NCBI RefSeq assembly: GCF_019059575.1
Contig: NW_024881568.1
Span: forward strand, 186,001-250,000
Source of the DNA: Amphibalanus amphitrite
Lineage: Eukaryota; Arthropoda; Thecostraca; Balanomorpha; Balanidae
DNA length: 64,000 bases
Direction of reading: 5' to 3'
Positions 1 to 11,409 of the stretch are shown piece by piece (the stretch's first letter is position 1; each line of letters opens with the position of its first letter). The position numbers were made by a program, and so were the translations under genes. Under the pieces are notes generated by a model, which was not told the origin of the DNA, ran no database searches, and saw only the letters and a list, made by a program, of their open reading frames with translations.

Positions 1-271
1 TGTCCAGCCGACGAGACAGACCCGACAGGCGCGCCTCAGCGGCGGACCTGTTCTCTTGGAGCTTCTTTTCGCTGCCAGCCTTCCACGGCAGCGCCACCTC
101 GTACCTACCATCAACTTTGCTCACAGATGCATCAAAGTGGGTAAGCACCTCAGAATCGGTCTCCTCTGGCTCACTGATCCCAATCCCTTCGAGGGACCAC
201 AACCGCCTCAGAGACCGCTCGTGAATGTCACCAAGACACAGCAGACTTGTGGCGCTGCCCACCGTCCTAGC
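1..271 (-). pseudogene. BEL/Pao pol fragment: linker between protease and reverse transcriptase
   Basis: The minus strand is open in the same frame as the protease segment at 581-1297. It reads through an LWSLEGIGI motif, then RYEVALPWK and an N-x-x-x-A-x-x-RL stretch. This is the conserved block in front of the reverse transcriptase of BEL/Pao polyproteins. It is cut by the window edge at one end and by the small hAT element at the other. Confidence 0.75.
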
Positions 272-572
272 CAGGGCTGCGGAGTCGATGGATTTTCGGC
301 GACTCCGACTCCGACTCCGACTCCGGCTTTAAAAAATCAGCTCCGACTCCGACTCCGACTCCGGGCAGAATTGTCGACTCCGACCGACTCCAACTCCCGA
401 CTCCGACTCCGCAGACCTAGCAGGGCTGCGGAGTCGACAGATTTTCGGTGACTCCGACTCCGACTCCGGCTCGGGTTTCTAAAATCGACTCCGACTCCGA
501 CTCCGACTCCGGTCACAACTGTCGACTCCGACCGACTCCGACTCCGACTCCGACTCCGACTCCTCAGCCCTG
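272..572. mobile_element. hAT-type miniature element made largely of a TCCGAC-type hexamer repeat
   Basis: The 301-bp insert starts CAGGGCTGCGGAGTC and ends GACTCCTCAGCCCTG. These are inverted termini that fit the hAT pattern YARNG. It is flanked by an exact 8-bp duplication, GTCCTAGC, at 264-271 and 573-580. The interior is a near-tandem pair of units (from 272 and about 422), each dominated by ACTCCG/CGACTC repeats. It has no coding capacity. Insert plus one duplication is 309 bp, a multiple of three, so the host frame was shifted by nothing but the inserted DNA. Confidence 0.88.
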
Positions 573-580
573 GTCCTAGC

Positions 581-1297
581 ACCATCTGGCGCACTCACCT
601 TACCGGAGATGATCCACCCCAGTGCGGTCTCCTGCGCCACGGGTCCCCCTTCCAGCCGAATCTCACCCTGTTTCATCAGATCCCAGTAGCAGTCCAGCCC
701 CACCAGTATGTCTACAGTCAGTTGTCTGTCAGAGGGCGGATCAGCCAGCTCCAGGTGACTGAAGGACTGCAGCACAGCAGCAGGCATGCGTGGGCGCTGG
801 AGTGGCATGCATATCACAGGGATCCTGATAGCCTGAACGGAAAGGGCTGTCGGAGAGGCTACATTGGAGCCAACCATCTCCACTCGGTACACATCTCTGT
901 GCTCAGCAGATGAGCCAGTCCCTCCGAATGCCGCATAGGATACTGTCTCAGAGCCTACCCACTCGGGCTCAGCTGACTTAACGAGTCTGTCACTGACATA
1001 TGTCCTATCACTACCTGTATCGAAAAGCGCAGTGGCTTCTACTCGCTGTCCGCCGCGACCTACTACAGTTACACGTGCGGTGGGCAGCACTGTGCAGCTC
1101 CTCTCTAGACCACCACTCTTGCATGACAGGGATGGATGCTGAGCAGGGTTTGAGCCACTGCTACGGATACTGCTATCACTGGCTCCTGTCGCACCCCCTT
1201 GATCGCGCTGCATACCCCCTCCATGTAGCTTGAAACAGCACACTACATTGTGCCGTCCACCACACTCAGCGCACACTGCCCCACACTTTCGTGCAAC
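581..1297 (-). pseudogene. BEL/Pao aspartic protease segment (DUF1758-like) with second half of zinc knuckle
   Basis: From about 1297 the minus strand encodes the H-x4-C end of a CCHC knuckle and a second Cys/His cluster (C-x2-C-x5-VCC), then a polar linker. A retropepsin-like domain follows with the catalytic triad motif LFDTGSDRTYVS near 1030-1000 and a VDILVGLDCYWDL motif near 715-680. DUF1758 proteases of BEL/Pao elements cleave the element's own polyprotein. The reading frame runs unchanged into the hexamer-repeat element at 572. It is a transposon remnant, not a host gene. Confidence 0.85.
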
Positions 1298-1305
1298 ATG
1301 CCCAG

Positions 1306-4210
1306 TAGGGCGGGTCGATGGAAAAAGTTTCCAAGTGAAGAGCGATTTTCCTACGGGCTGATCCATAAAACGGTTAAAACATATTTTTTGCGAATTTTTG
1401 AAAAGGAACTGGGCGCGCCGTCAACGGTTTTTCGAGACCACTTTTGCTAATTTTTCTCGTTGTTTGCAAAATGTAGTGGGAAAAATTCGAGAAAGGTACT
1501 ATATTTACCACTTTCCTAGTTCTACATGCTTACCCCCACCTCTTCACAAAGTTTGGAAACCCCAGTGGCAGAATCGTGCTCAGAATAGCGATTAGCATCG
1601 GCGCTCTGAGCGCAACGAAACCAGCGCCATCTATTGAGCGAGTTTGGCATAACATTGATTTTGACGGCTTTCCGACCGTTAAAAGCTGACGCAGCCGCTG
1701 CCACGTCGGGTATATGGTGTTCTTTGGTGTTCCTAGGTGTCTGGTGTTCCTTATTTGACACTAGGTGAGTTGTACCCATTCGATCCGAAATACTTCAGGA
1801 ATCATAAATTGCTCCGGAAGCTATACCTATAGTGATTTCGCAAAGAAAACAGCGAGATGCTTAACTTTGATACCAATATGTTTATCAGTTAAATTAAGTT
1901 TTGCAGACAGATAACATCAGTCCAAACCGTATGTTCATTTTTAAATGCAATGTAGCCAGCCACCTAACCGTCCAAGGACAGAAAATCACACTTCGATAAT
2001 TGATTCAAACGCCGGCATGAGAGCGTTGCATTGCGTCCTGATGGCACACGTGATGTAACCGAGACGTGCTCTCTTAATAACAGCAACGTATGCTGCCTAA
2101 GTTAGGAACCGGACGGCTCGCTCCACTGCCTGAGTAGTGAGTATGGGTATGCACCGGATCGAAATTAATTTGTTAAGCAGCGGGTCGAAGGTCACCCTCT
2201 TCCGGCGAGATTGCTATTGGTGACTCTGATAACGCGTTCTTTGGACCGATCTATGAGCTGCATGTAGTGCATGACTTGTTTATTGCAAAATGCTGATAGA
2301 GTCGCATATCTTTATGTCTCCTGCCTCATTCGCTTCCTATACTTTTTTGCCATAAGTGTCTCGAGTCTTTTTATCACCATTCCTTAGTTCAGCAAGCATC
2401 GCAGTGTATGCACTGTTTGCTGGCTGTCTGTATCGGCCAGTACAGCCCAAAAAAGTTTCCTATAGTGAGCCCGGTACTTATTCCTGTCGATCACTGGGCG
2501 AATAACACAGACCGGTGAGCTGAGAGGTCTCGCAATAGCTGGATGCTTTGGAGTAATCCGTCTCTGCAATGTTTACTCCGTAATTTCGGACCACATTGGG
2601 ACATAGTGAACAACATTGAACTCGGTGATAGTTCGAAGCTGGTCAATATATGTATGATGGGCGATCGCGACGGAATACGTAACTTGCAAGCTGCCAACGT
2701 AAGCCATTTTACCAAATTCAAGGGCACAAGCTTCCTTACTGACAGCTACCTCAGGATTTGTCAAGAGCGTGACGCCTGCTTCCGGGCTGTTCAGAAGTGT
2801 TCTCTGATCTGGACTGCATGGCGTTGCCCGAAACGGCACGAACGGTTCCTGCTCGATGCACAGGCACTCTTGGTAAATGGTCCACTGATCGGCGCAGCTT
2901 TAGTCCAGTGGCTTTTCCACAAGTCTTGTAAACTTGTTTAATAGTCTGGCCCTTGTCTGATTTTGGTGTAAAATAGAATAAGCATTGACTACCGGGCTCA
3001 TTTACTGAAGCAATATGCTCGTCCAACAGGCTCGTCATAGCCGATGATCCAGCACGGCTATCCTATTTATCATGATAAACGACGCATCCTTATGCACGTA
3101 AAATTTAGAAGGGCATTTCCTTTGTAATTACTTGCCTATCCGAGAACAGAATGTGAAGTGTCACCGAGGACCACCACGCGGCATTAGTTCCGTTTCGACA
3201 TGGAGACTCCTTTCCACTAACTGCAACAATGTCACATGATTGGGATCACAAATTGCGTCGGAGACCACTTAGCAGCTACTACCGCGGTTATTATGAGGTC
3301 AGTTTCCCTCAAAGCTCGATGCTCCACTGCTTGTTGCGATGGCCCAGCCCCAATAGGTCATCAAAATAGGATCTGATGGTCCGATGAGAACGCGCGACTC
3401 GGGCAGTGATATGATACGCGGATCGCCGATCAGCAGGATACCTCGCAACTCATCCTCAGTCTGTTGTCAGATGAAGCCGGGCTAAATTGACGAGGCTAAC
3501 TTAGTACTTAGTTATTCTGCAATTGAGCTGCTACTGTTCAGTTCTAACACTAGGTTTGCATTTAAAAAGAAAGGTTAAATTTACATGCAAGGAAATAATC
3601 GAAGCCAAAACTGAAAATAATGCTGCTGAAGTCTCAGCGCAGAATCAAATGACTAATTGGTCCAGCGGACACTATCGCACTTGGCGCATAATGGCTGTCC
3701 TTAAGTCAGGTGAACCCCCAATATGTACATTTCATGGCTACTTTAATTGCAATTGACAGCTTTCACGCTATATACGCTCCTGTGCCTTACGTTTTTTTCA
3801 TCAGCGTCCTAAGATCGCATCAGCAGAATGCATATTGTCTCGGCCGACGCAAGGTTAACAGTCCTCTCAAGAGATGGCGCTGCGATCGAGTTGCGGAAAA
3901 CCGATACAGAGAGCATGGCACCATGGCCACAGTTAAAGAGATACAGCCAACAGACTTGCAGAATAGGTTGAGGAATAGCTGAAGTTTCGAGGTATATATT
4001 TGAAAATAATTAATCATATGATATTTGTGCTCAAAACTCGCGTGCAGTGAAAATGTAGCGAAAAACACGGTTGATTAATTGGCTGCGGCGACCCGCAACC
4101 TCAACCAAAAAAATTGAAAAAATTCACACAGTCTTCTTGTGACATGCTCCGTAGGAATTTCGGTCTTCATTATGTGTCCTCGAAAAAAAGTTCTCGGATG
4201 ACCCGCCCTA
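1306..4210. mobile_element. 2.9-kb hAT-type DNA transposon copy inserted in the retrotransposon gag
   Basis: The termini are inverted repeats: TAGGGCGGGTCGATGG on the left and ATGACCCGCCCTA on the right, fitting the hAT YARNG start. The target duplication ATGCCCAG is exact at 1298-1305 and 4211-4218. Imperfect subterminal inverted similarity (a GCGCCATCT core near 1625 and 3880) supports the pairing of the ends. I recognise no transposase. Short open stretches on the minus strand (for example 3038-2751 and about 3470-3310) look like decayed coding sequence of unknown family. The insert lies exactly between the two halves of the host CCHC knuckle, and its first bases TAG supply the stop codon that now ends gag. 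Confidence 0.88.
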
Positions 4211-5353
4211 ATGCCCAGCATGCAAGCAGCGGAAACACAGTCCTGCCTGTCGTATAGCATCTCTACGCTCGGGGACAGACAGGGGCTGAAGCTTGACACA
4301 TACCTCAGGCTGGTGTGTCTGCCCACAGAAAGGGCACCCCGGACTCGCTCCTGACTGCAGAGCTGCTGCTGCTGGCACCCTTTCACGCGGCTCCTTCTTC
4401 CTCGTTTGCTGAGGGCCGTTTGTGGTCTTCGGTCGACTCTTGGTGGACGCAGCAGTCTCTCGAGCAGACGCCACCTGTAGTCTGCTGAACGCACAGGATC
4501 GCTCCCTGCGGTTGATCTCTTCAGACAGGAAGCTCATCAGCCAATCCAGGTCCGACTCCCTGCCACAGCCCTCACGGGCCCACTCGAGGCGAATGTCTGG
4601 GGTCAGCTTCGACAGAATCAGAGGGACCAGAACAATACCATAACGGTCACCTCCGACATCCAGTGATGCCAAGCTGCGAATGTGGACCAGAAGACGGTCT
4701 TGAAGCTCTCGAAGGGATGGGACGCTCGAGGATGACGCCTCCGGAACAGAGAGCAGCTGTTGAATGTGGGAGAAGATAACCACCTCCTTCCTCCCAAATC
4801 TCTTCATCAGCAGGTCGCAAGCACTGCTGTAGTTTGCTCCAGTCAGAGGCAAACCAGCGACACTCTCCTTGGCTTCATCCACGAGGAATGATCTCAGATA
4901 AGCGAATTTGGTCACTTCGGGCAGATCAGCATTGTGCACTGCGGCCTCAAAACACTCCCAGAAGGACTGCCACTGCAGCACATCTCCTCCAAACTTTGGT
5001 AGTTCTAGTTTGGGTAGCTGCAGGTGGCCTGTTTGCGAGGATCCAATAGAACTTGAGGGCTTCTTGCTCAGTACAGCATCAGCTCTGTTCAGCACATCAG
5101 TTATCCCCTCTCGGAACTCGGCAGCACTCTCAATATCATCTAACATCTCTGCCTCTGAGGGGAAACTGAGCTCGGCTTCCGACTGTGCTTCATCCAACAG
5201 TGCCAGTCTTTTCTCACAATCACCTTTAGCTGTCTGAAGGGCGCTTACATCAATGTCTTGGCACTCGAGCAACTCCTCCAACTTACGGCGACAGCGACTC
5301 ATCCATCCTCGCGCTGCCGCTCTCTTTCGAAGCTTCTCAGTGCTCATCTTCAC
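4208..5353 (-). pseudogene. BEL/Pao gag (DUF1759 family), truncated in its zinc knuckle
   Basis: The 381-codon frame begins at the ATG at 5353. It has an N-terminal helical region, then the LPKLELPKFGGD and WQSFWECFEAAVH motifs typical of DUF1759 Gag, and a Cys/His-rich end (CPFCGQTHQPEVC and CFRCLHAGH). The last motif is the first half of a CCHC knuckle. The stop codon is the TAG at the tip of the inserted hAT transposon. Gag forms the particle that packages the element's RNA. Confidence 0.88.
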
Positions 5354-5392
5354 GCGAGATCACAAAACGAAAATCAAAGATCCCGTTCCCGA

Positions 5393-5723
5393 GCGTTTCG
5401 GCACCAAATGTAACGAATTAAATCACACTCTGTATTGAAACCCATGTTGAAAAGAGAATACTTCAAGCATCGATTTCAGCCAAAAAAAGAACAAAAACGT
5501 CCGATCAAGAACTTCAGACTTCAGAATCACTCGAAACTAGCCGACAACAACAATAAGGCGCAAAATACCAGCCTTGACAAAGGTCACGTGGCTCACCACG
5601 ACCGCACCTCCCAACGCGGCAAAAACACTCAACTCCAATTCGCACATCCGTGACATCAAGTAAATGCAACACAACAAAACGACGCAGATCTAATAGCGAG
5701 TCACAACTAAATTCACAACAACA
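5393..5723 (-). repeat. 5' LTR (about 5409-5723) and primer-binding site (5393-5408)
   Basis: Just upstream of gag on the minus strand is TTTGGTGCCGAAACGC, the tRNA primer-binding sequence usual for BEL/Pao. It directly follows an LTR ending in TTACA. On the plus strand the LTR starts TGTAACGAATT at 5409, and its other end is probably the ACAACA near 5720-5723, giving about 312-315 bp. The partner LTR is outside the window, so the outer boundary and target duplication cannot be checked. Confidence 0.65.
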
Positions 5724-6289
5724 CTGGTGCCAGAAGCTGAGCATGTGTCGCTCGTGACAGCGTCTGCGTGCGGCTGGTCGTTACGCCCGGTCCTCGGAGG
5801 CTTTACACCAGAACTTCTCAAAGTTCATCAAAGTCAAACCGTTACTACGAGTCTGATGCTTTTTAAATTATATTATCTATGTGAAGTGACCCAAAATTGC
5901 CAGGTTTTTATTGCCAGGGACAGCTCTGTCATAGAGCCCTTCACCCTGGGGCGGAGGATCGATAATGCAGTTCTCGTGTCGCCGTCCACAGCTATTTATC
6001 GGTCCACTCTTAGTCAGAACCCGTTTTATTATTTTTCTGGCAGGGTTGCCGTCGATTTATTCATTGCTACGCTGGCGGTAGCCTGAGCTCCGCAGCCCAC
6101 TATGATGTCTCAACTCTCAACTGCCGGTTATATCGATGTTTGCTCATTGCGTCTGATTTTGTGCGCTGGATATTCAGCTGTGAATGCCGCGCCCTGACAT
6201 CTCTCTGCTCACGCCTTTCTCTCCGCTCGTCCTACCGCAGCCCCGCGATGTGCGTGCCTGATCGCTTACCTTCCCCTCCCTCCCCGCAG
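5724..6289 (+). other. intron sequence upstream of the first visible Polycomb-like exon
   Basis: I see no recognisable exon here. The Tudor and PHD-finger exons expected for a Polycomb-like gene must lie left of the retrotransposon, outside the window. The stretch ends in a good polypyrimidine tract and a CAG acceptor at 6287-6289. Confidence 0.5.
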
Positions 6290-6534
6290 CTCCAGACAGT
6301 GCCAATCAAGCTGCGGCGCGGCGAGGTCCTACGCGTGCTGCAGGACTCCAAGAACAAGTCAGCCTTCCAGTCGGGCCGCGAGCACAAGAAGCGGCCCGGA
6401 CTGTGGAGTCTGCGTGTGAAGGCGCCGCCGCCGCCGCCCACAGTGGACCTGCGGCTCAGCCGGCCCGTCACCGAACACTCGCTCAAGGCGGTGCGCGTCC
6501 ACTACTCGAGTAGCAGGAAGAGCAAACAGATCAC
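6290..6534 (+). CDS. Pcl: Polycomb-like exon: region after second PHD finger
   Basis: Acceptor CAG at 6287-6289 and donor GTGAGT at 6535. It encodes IKLRRGEVLRVLQ, then GREHKKRPGLWSLR and ends at KSKQI(T), with the exon ending in phase 2. Confidence 0.85.
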
Positions 6535-8044
6535 GTGAGTGCCGAGAGACGTGGGCTGCTGTCAGCCCGGCGTGTGTGGAGATGGCCGGCCGCTGTGGAT
6601 GGTAGTTACGTCGGCAGTGCTGGGCTGAATGCTCGACGCTCGTGTTCCTACAGCCCGCCCGCTGACATATCCACCAGCTGATACCCCTGCTCTCTCCCCG
6701 TCTGTGCCCTGACAGGCCTGTGAAGCTGAAGCGGAAGATGGCCGAGGAGCCGAAGTGCCGCTCGGAGCCAGTTATCACGCCGGGGGTCGGCGTCTACCCG
6801 CCGTACGGCGCCGTCAAGAAGCGCGCCACCACAGAGTGCCCCGGCTCCCGGTACCCGTTCATGTGAGTAGCGGCGGCTCAGCCCGGCCACACGGCGTTGC
6901 GTTCTTTGGGTTTGTCACAACGGTTTGTCACAACGCATCCAGTGCGCCGTGTCGTCCGCCGCTGCGGCTGAGTGTAACTATGTGCGCTGCTGCAGGCGGT
7001 GACCTCCCGTCTGCGGTCCCCAGGAACGGCCGGTGCTCGCACTCGGACGCCGAGTCGCCGCCGCCGCCGCCGCGGATGCTGCGGACGCGCGCCCCGCCGG
7101 CACCGCCGCAGCAGCCGCCGGCGCCGTCCGCGGCGCCTGCCCGAACTCCGAGCACCAGCGAGCGGACCAGTCCCGGGTCCTCAGAGGCCGGCGCCGCCTC
7201 CGAGCCCGCCCCGCCCCCCTCCGTCAGCAAACGGGGACGGAAACTACGGCCGGCGGTAAAGGTACGTCCGCGCCGTCCGGCCGACCCGAGTCCTCCGGAC
7301 AGTGTAAGGGGAACTGTGGAGCTGGTGGGTTTAACAAAGACCAACTAGGGTTTACCGTTTAGTGCCAGTGGCGAATGTAAACAGAATATAGACCAAGAGA
7401 CAGATCCTTCGTTCTTGTTCGTTCACATAGCTTTTACATTGTGTCATTACTTGACGCCTGTATTGAGCACTGGTTTGGTACACATGTATGCGGCTGTGTT
7501 CTGTTGGTATAGTTTGCAATTCGCACTGATAGATATCCACCCGCTTACTTGTGCATCGTCCGTCTCTAGCTCGACACGCGGTTACTACCACCTTTGCCTC
7601 AGTAGCTCTCAGTGTGGCCCACACCACCGCCGCCGGCCGACACTCCTTACTGACCTGCCGTGTCCGCAGACGGCGTCGGCCTCCGGCTCCGTGGAGACTT
7701 CTAGTGACGAGGCGTCTCGTGGCGGCACGCTGGACGCCCTTATACCGCCCTCGTTCAACTTCGACGGCCTCAACAACCCGTTCTCTGGCCTGATTGGCAC
7801 TGTGGTCACCCGCCAGCTCAGCGAGAAGGACATCCGCATCAGCAAGACGGGCGAGGTGCGCCGCCGCCGGAAGCGCCGCCTGCGCCGGCTGCCGGTGCCG
7901 CCGACGTCGGCCGCCGCCGGCTGGGCGGACGTGGGCGCGCTGTTTGGCGCAGCGGCCGGCGGCGGGCGCGGCGCGCGTGCTCTGCTCGCCCGGCGCACCT
8001 CGCTCAGCGGAGAGGTCCAGTACCTAGTGGAGTGGGATTCGTGA
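6290..8044 (+). CDS. Pcl: Polycomb-like protein (MTF2/PHF1/PHF19 family), C-terminal part
   Basis: Four exons (6290-6534, 6716-6862, 7024-7261, 7670-8044) join in consistent phase to 334 codons plus TGA. The first carries the block that follows the second PHD finger in Polycomb-like proteins (GREHKKRPGLWSLR then a PPPPPP loop and RKSKQIT). The second is basic and the third is a low-complexity Pro/Ala/Ser linker. The last has LIPPSFNFDGLNNPFSG, an Arg-rich patch and the signature end LLARRTSLSGEVQYLVEW, the MTF2_C domain. In this family that domain contacts SUZ12 and recruits PRC2 for H3K27 methylation; the missing Tudor and PHD fingers read chromatin. The gene is 5'-truncated by the window, with a BEL/Pao element in the preceding intron. 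Assignment is strong from the C-terminal domain. Confidence 0.88.
6716..6862 (+). CDS. Pcl: Polycomb-like exon: basic linker
   Basis: Flanked by CAG at 6713-6715 and GTGAGT at 6863. It encodes PVKLKRKMAEEPKCRSE and a Gly/Tyr/Pro-rich stretch, phase 2 to phase 2. Confidence 0.8.
7024..7261 (+). CDS. Pcl: Polycomb-like exon: Pro/Ala/Ser-rich linker
   Basis: Flanked by CAG at 7021-7023 and GTACGT at 7262. It encodes a disordered Pro/Ala/Ser/Thr stretch ending in the basic KRGRKLRPAVK, and leaves phase 0. The composition is low complexity, so the call depends on splice sites and phase. Confidence 0.75.
7670..8044 (+). CDS. Pcl: Polycomb-like terminal exon with MTF2_C (SUZ12-contact) domain
   Basis: Acceptor CAG at 7667-7669, stop TGA at 8042-8044. 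A Ser/Asp stretch leads to LNNPFSGLIGTVVTRQLSEK, an RRRRKRRLRRL basic patch, and the C-terminal LFGAAAG...LLARRTSLSGEVQYLVEWDS block characteristic of the family. Confidence 0.88.
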   Translation, partial: TASASGSVETSSDEASRGGTLDALIPPSFNFDGLNNPFSGLIGTVVTRQLSEKDIRISKTGEVRRRRKRRLRRLPVPPTSAAAGWADVGALFGAAAGGGRGARALLARRTSLSGEVQYLVEWDS

Positions 8045-9100
8045 CCCTGTTGTGGGACAGAGAGGCTCAGAGTGATCACCGACCAGCTCCCGTACCGGGC
8101 GGTCGCCTACCTGTCTGACGGTGGCCGCCTGGTGGTCGGGAGCGGTCCGTGTGTGATGGGGAAGGTTACAGGAGGAGAGGTGAGTTAATTCACCGGTACC
8201 AGTCAGTCCCACTGTTCGGGCAGGCTCAGCTCAGTGATAGCTGGCGTCGGAACAGCCTCTCACCGAGGTCCGCAATCTGTCCATGTGCGTGGATCTGGCT
8301 GTGTGGTATCTGCACAGCCCGAATCTGAATTCCCGCAACTGACCGGCGAGTTTTGTGGAACTCGGCCGCTGCCGGCCCGCGGCCTCTGGTCTCCGGCCGG
8401 GCGCGGGCCGGCCAACCGTAACACGCTTACAAACGCTGCACCGTCAGCCTCACCAGACATCCACTGCCGATATCAGGGTATTTTTCTATTAGCTGGTAGT
8501 AACAGCTGCTGTACTGTACAAATGGGGCGGGCGGTCGGCGAGCCGAGCCCGCCCCCGTGCCGGCCGGCGTTTTGATGCTAGATGACACTTTTACCGAAAC
8601 GCGTGCGCGCGTGTGGTGCATTCCGTGGGGTCGAGACGCGCCGCCTCGTGCTCGTATAGCTGGCCGAGTGGCGCCGTTGTTTGGGATGTGTGCATGGGTG
8701 CGTGTGCGTTGGTTGCCCGAGGCACTGCCCGGGAGCAATCGTCTGATGTATGGTGACTCATTGTTTTCTCGCCAAAGAAATACACGTGTTGAATGAATTT
8801 GAGTTGTTTGCAATAGGAGTGAATAATAGCCTTGTGCTTATAACTATAATAAGTCGAAAAAAGAAAGTGACATTTCAAACAATGATATACTCGTATACCT
8901 AAACCATCCAAACTCATTTTGTGTCGGCTATAACTCATATGGCCCCATGCCGGGACGCATGCTGCTGAGCTCTTGCGGGATCTGTGGTTTGGGGAATGAG
9001 CCGCCGTTTTGCTGGACTCGACGGTGGCATCTAAATGCAAATTTCACTTTGCTGTATGACATTTTGAACTGAAAATAAATATAGGTATTGCCGATGCAGT
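8045..9100 (+). other. Pcl: probable 3' UTR and poly(A) signal of the Polycomb-like gene
   Basis: The stretch after the stop holds no further coding exon. An AATAAA at 9074-9079 is the first canonical poly(A) signal I see downstream. The UTR extent is inference. Confidence 0.4.
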
Positions 9101-11402
9101 CATTCTTTCACGGCAGGTTTACATTGCCTTTCATGACTAGGTATTGTATTGAAGAAACTTGAAATAGGAACTCGATAGAAAATAGATAGAACTCTATTTC
9201 TATATCGAAATAGAAACTCGAAACTCCTACGTAGGTATAATGAGGAGGGTAAGGTATCTTTGTTTTGTGGCAGTTCCCTTCCCATTTTCTGATTTTTACT
9301 TTGACTGAACTGCGATTTATTCATAACCATAAAATAAGTGCGTTCTTAGCATAAAAGTAACCCGCACTTCCTGTCAGAGGCAAGCCTAAACATTTTTATC
9401 GCAGCCAATTAGCCATAATGAATGCTGCATCAATTTAATAGCCGAGTGCGCATGCGCCCATCTCAAGGTCAAAATCCGCCATTTTGTTCCGCCATCTTTG
9501 TTGATTTCAAAAGCGCTTTCACAAGCAACCAACGCATCCTACGTGATAAATATTATCTCTCGGACAATGTACGATTTGGTTTACATGATTACGGGCAGCA
9601 GCTGCGATGAAAAAGTGCGGAATTGCTGGATTTCGAGCCCTGCCATCCAACATGGCGCCCTACATATACAGGTTAGACGAAGTATACGCAGTGGCCGATG
9701 GACAGAAAAGTTCAAGAAAAATATTATGCTTTTTGATGACGTATTCTGAACAAATTAGTTATTTACCCTTTGTAACTCATACGGTGCTGCCATAATAAAA
9801 AAGAAATCGATCGATTAAATAAGAAAAATATTTCAGACCATTGATAAGGCCTTTTGATGGCAAATAATTCCGTTTATCCTACTCATACGTCATCAAATGT
9901 AGACTACAATTTATTTGATTTCATGCTAGTTGAACGGAAGCGTGAACGGCGTTTACGCATCGTGCTGCCATCTTTGTTGGAATTTTGACACGTTTGAGTT
10001 TTGATTTTATGGTGTATATAGGGACTTGTATTTTTATGGTGGACGCGGTGGGCGCATGTGGGTGTGTTGTTAGGTTGATCTCCAACTTGCTATTCTTGAA
10101 TTTAAATGGCATAGATGTTGCTCTGTATTTCAATTTGAAATGGATTTGAGATGCTCTTATTGCTTGAGATGTAGGTAATAGATGGGTGTTGAATACCTAA
10201 TTTCTTTTCAATTTAATTTTGTTGGCAAGAAGACACCCTCACAGTTTGCCACCTGCGAAAATGTAGAATAAATTATTTTAATTTGTCACTCACAATTAAT
10301 TTCCTGGCAGAATACGAGGAAAAAGTGATACAATTATTCCATATTACGAAGCTCAAACAAATTTGTTTTTGGATATTGGACATAGGAATTTTGAACATAA
10401 TTGTATAACTTTTACCAGGGATTCATGCCAATTTGTGTATTAACAATCTCTGTATAGGAGAACCATGTGGATTGTTTTTGTATAGGTAGATACCTGAATG
10501 ATTGAATTGTGTCCATTTCTATGGCTAAATTACTTACCTTTTAGCATTTATTGTGTTCAAATATCCATTGGTGGCTCTCTCACATGCCATGTTTTCCAGG
10601 TTGTTCATGCTATGCTATACATACAATGTAAGCATGATAGTCTGAGCGATTAACCTCTTCTAAATGAATAAGGCAACATTTCATGTAAAAGTTCTGACAT
10701 GTTGTTTTTTGACTGGTAAATACATTTTTCTAGTTTTGGTATCAAACTGGCTTAGATTTAATGTGATTGGATACCAGCATTTTGCTGGTTTAGCATATCG
10801 TTTTAATAAATTGAATCTCTAAGAAAATTAATCCCTTAGGTTATAGGCAAGCATCCATAATGTTAGCTTGGCACTCACACCAGCATCACTGTGATTGTGA
10901 CACAGTATCATTGTCATATCAAATCTATTGATTTTCAAAACCAGATTCCCTATAGGTTGTACCCTGTGATATGATTTATGAAATATATATTATTCCTTTC
11001 TTGTTGGGTGAAGTTTAGCTTTTCTGGAAACCAAAGCTAGTATCATTTTGAAATGAATATGATTGTCACTATTTTCTTAGTCTTGCTTATCATTCAGGGG
11101 TCCAAGTGCAGAGTTGATATTGAAGTATCACAGGGTCCAAACCTTGCTAATAGGTTAACAGCTGCAAATAACAAGGTGAAGACTATCATTCCCATGCTTG
11201 TCCAAATTTACAGTCAAATGCCTAGGTATTGTACCAGGCATCAGGAGCTAGCCCTCAAAACCATAAAGCCTAAATATAACTCTCTTTTTTTGCAGAAGCT
11301 GCTGACCATTTGTTTTTGGGACATTTCTGATTGACTGGCTTTGCACAAATGGAAGTGCAAAGACACACATGTCACACTAGTGCATAGCATTCTCCATTCT
11401 TA
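9101..11402 (+). other. AT-rich intergenic DNA or 5' intron of the ZMYM gene
   Basis: No gene is supported. Two AAAGTTC/GCCATCTTTGTTG-like patches (near 9490 and 9965) hint at an old repeat. A short frame at 11053-11334 has a hydrophobic start, but it has no family signature and no other support, so I do not call it. The stretch ends in a CTCCATTCTTAG acceptor at 11402, which implies at least one upstream non-coding exon that I cannot place. Confidence 0.4.
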
Positions 11403-11409
11403 GACAGTG

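Larger units (their letters stand above)
1..5723 (-). mobile_element. BEL/Pao LTR retrotransposon, interrupted, left part outside window
   Basis: Read on the minus strand from 5723 leftwards, the element shows an LTR, a primer-binding site, a DUF1759-type gag, a CCHC zinc knuckle, a DUF1758-type aspartic protease and the linker that precedes reverse transcriptase in BEL/Pao elements. Reverse transcriptase, integrase and the second LTR lie beyond the left edge. Two hAT-type insertions (272-572 and 1306-4210) split the coding region, so this copy is inactive. The element lies upstream of the visible Polycomb-like exons, presumably in an intron of that gene, in the opposite orientation. Family assignment rests on domain order and motifs and is strong. 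Confidence 0.9.

Noticed and set aside
479-594. Arg-Ser repeat protein on the minus strand.
   Set aside because: It is the translation of the CTCCGA hexamer in the hAT-type insert, not an SR protein.
11053-11334. Short frame with a hydrophobic, signal-like N-terminus.
   Set aside because: AT-rich DNA, no family motif, no promoter or splice support.
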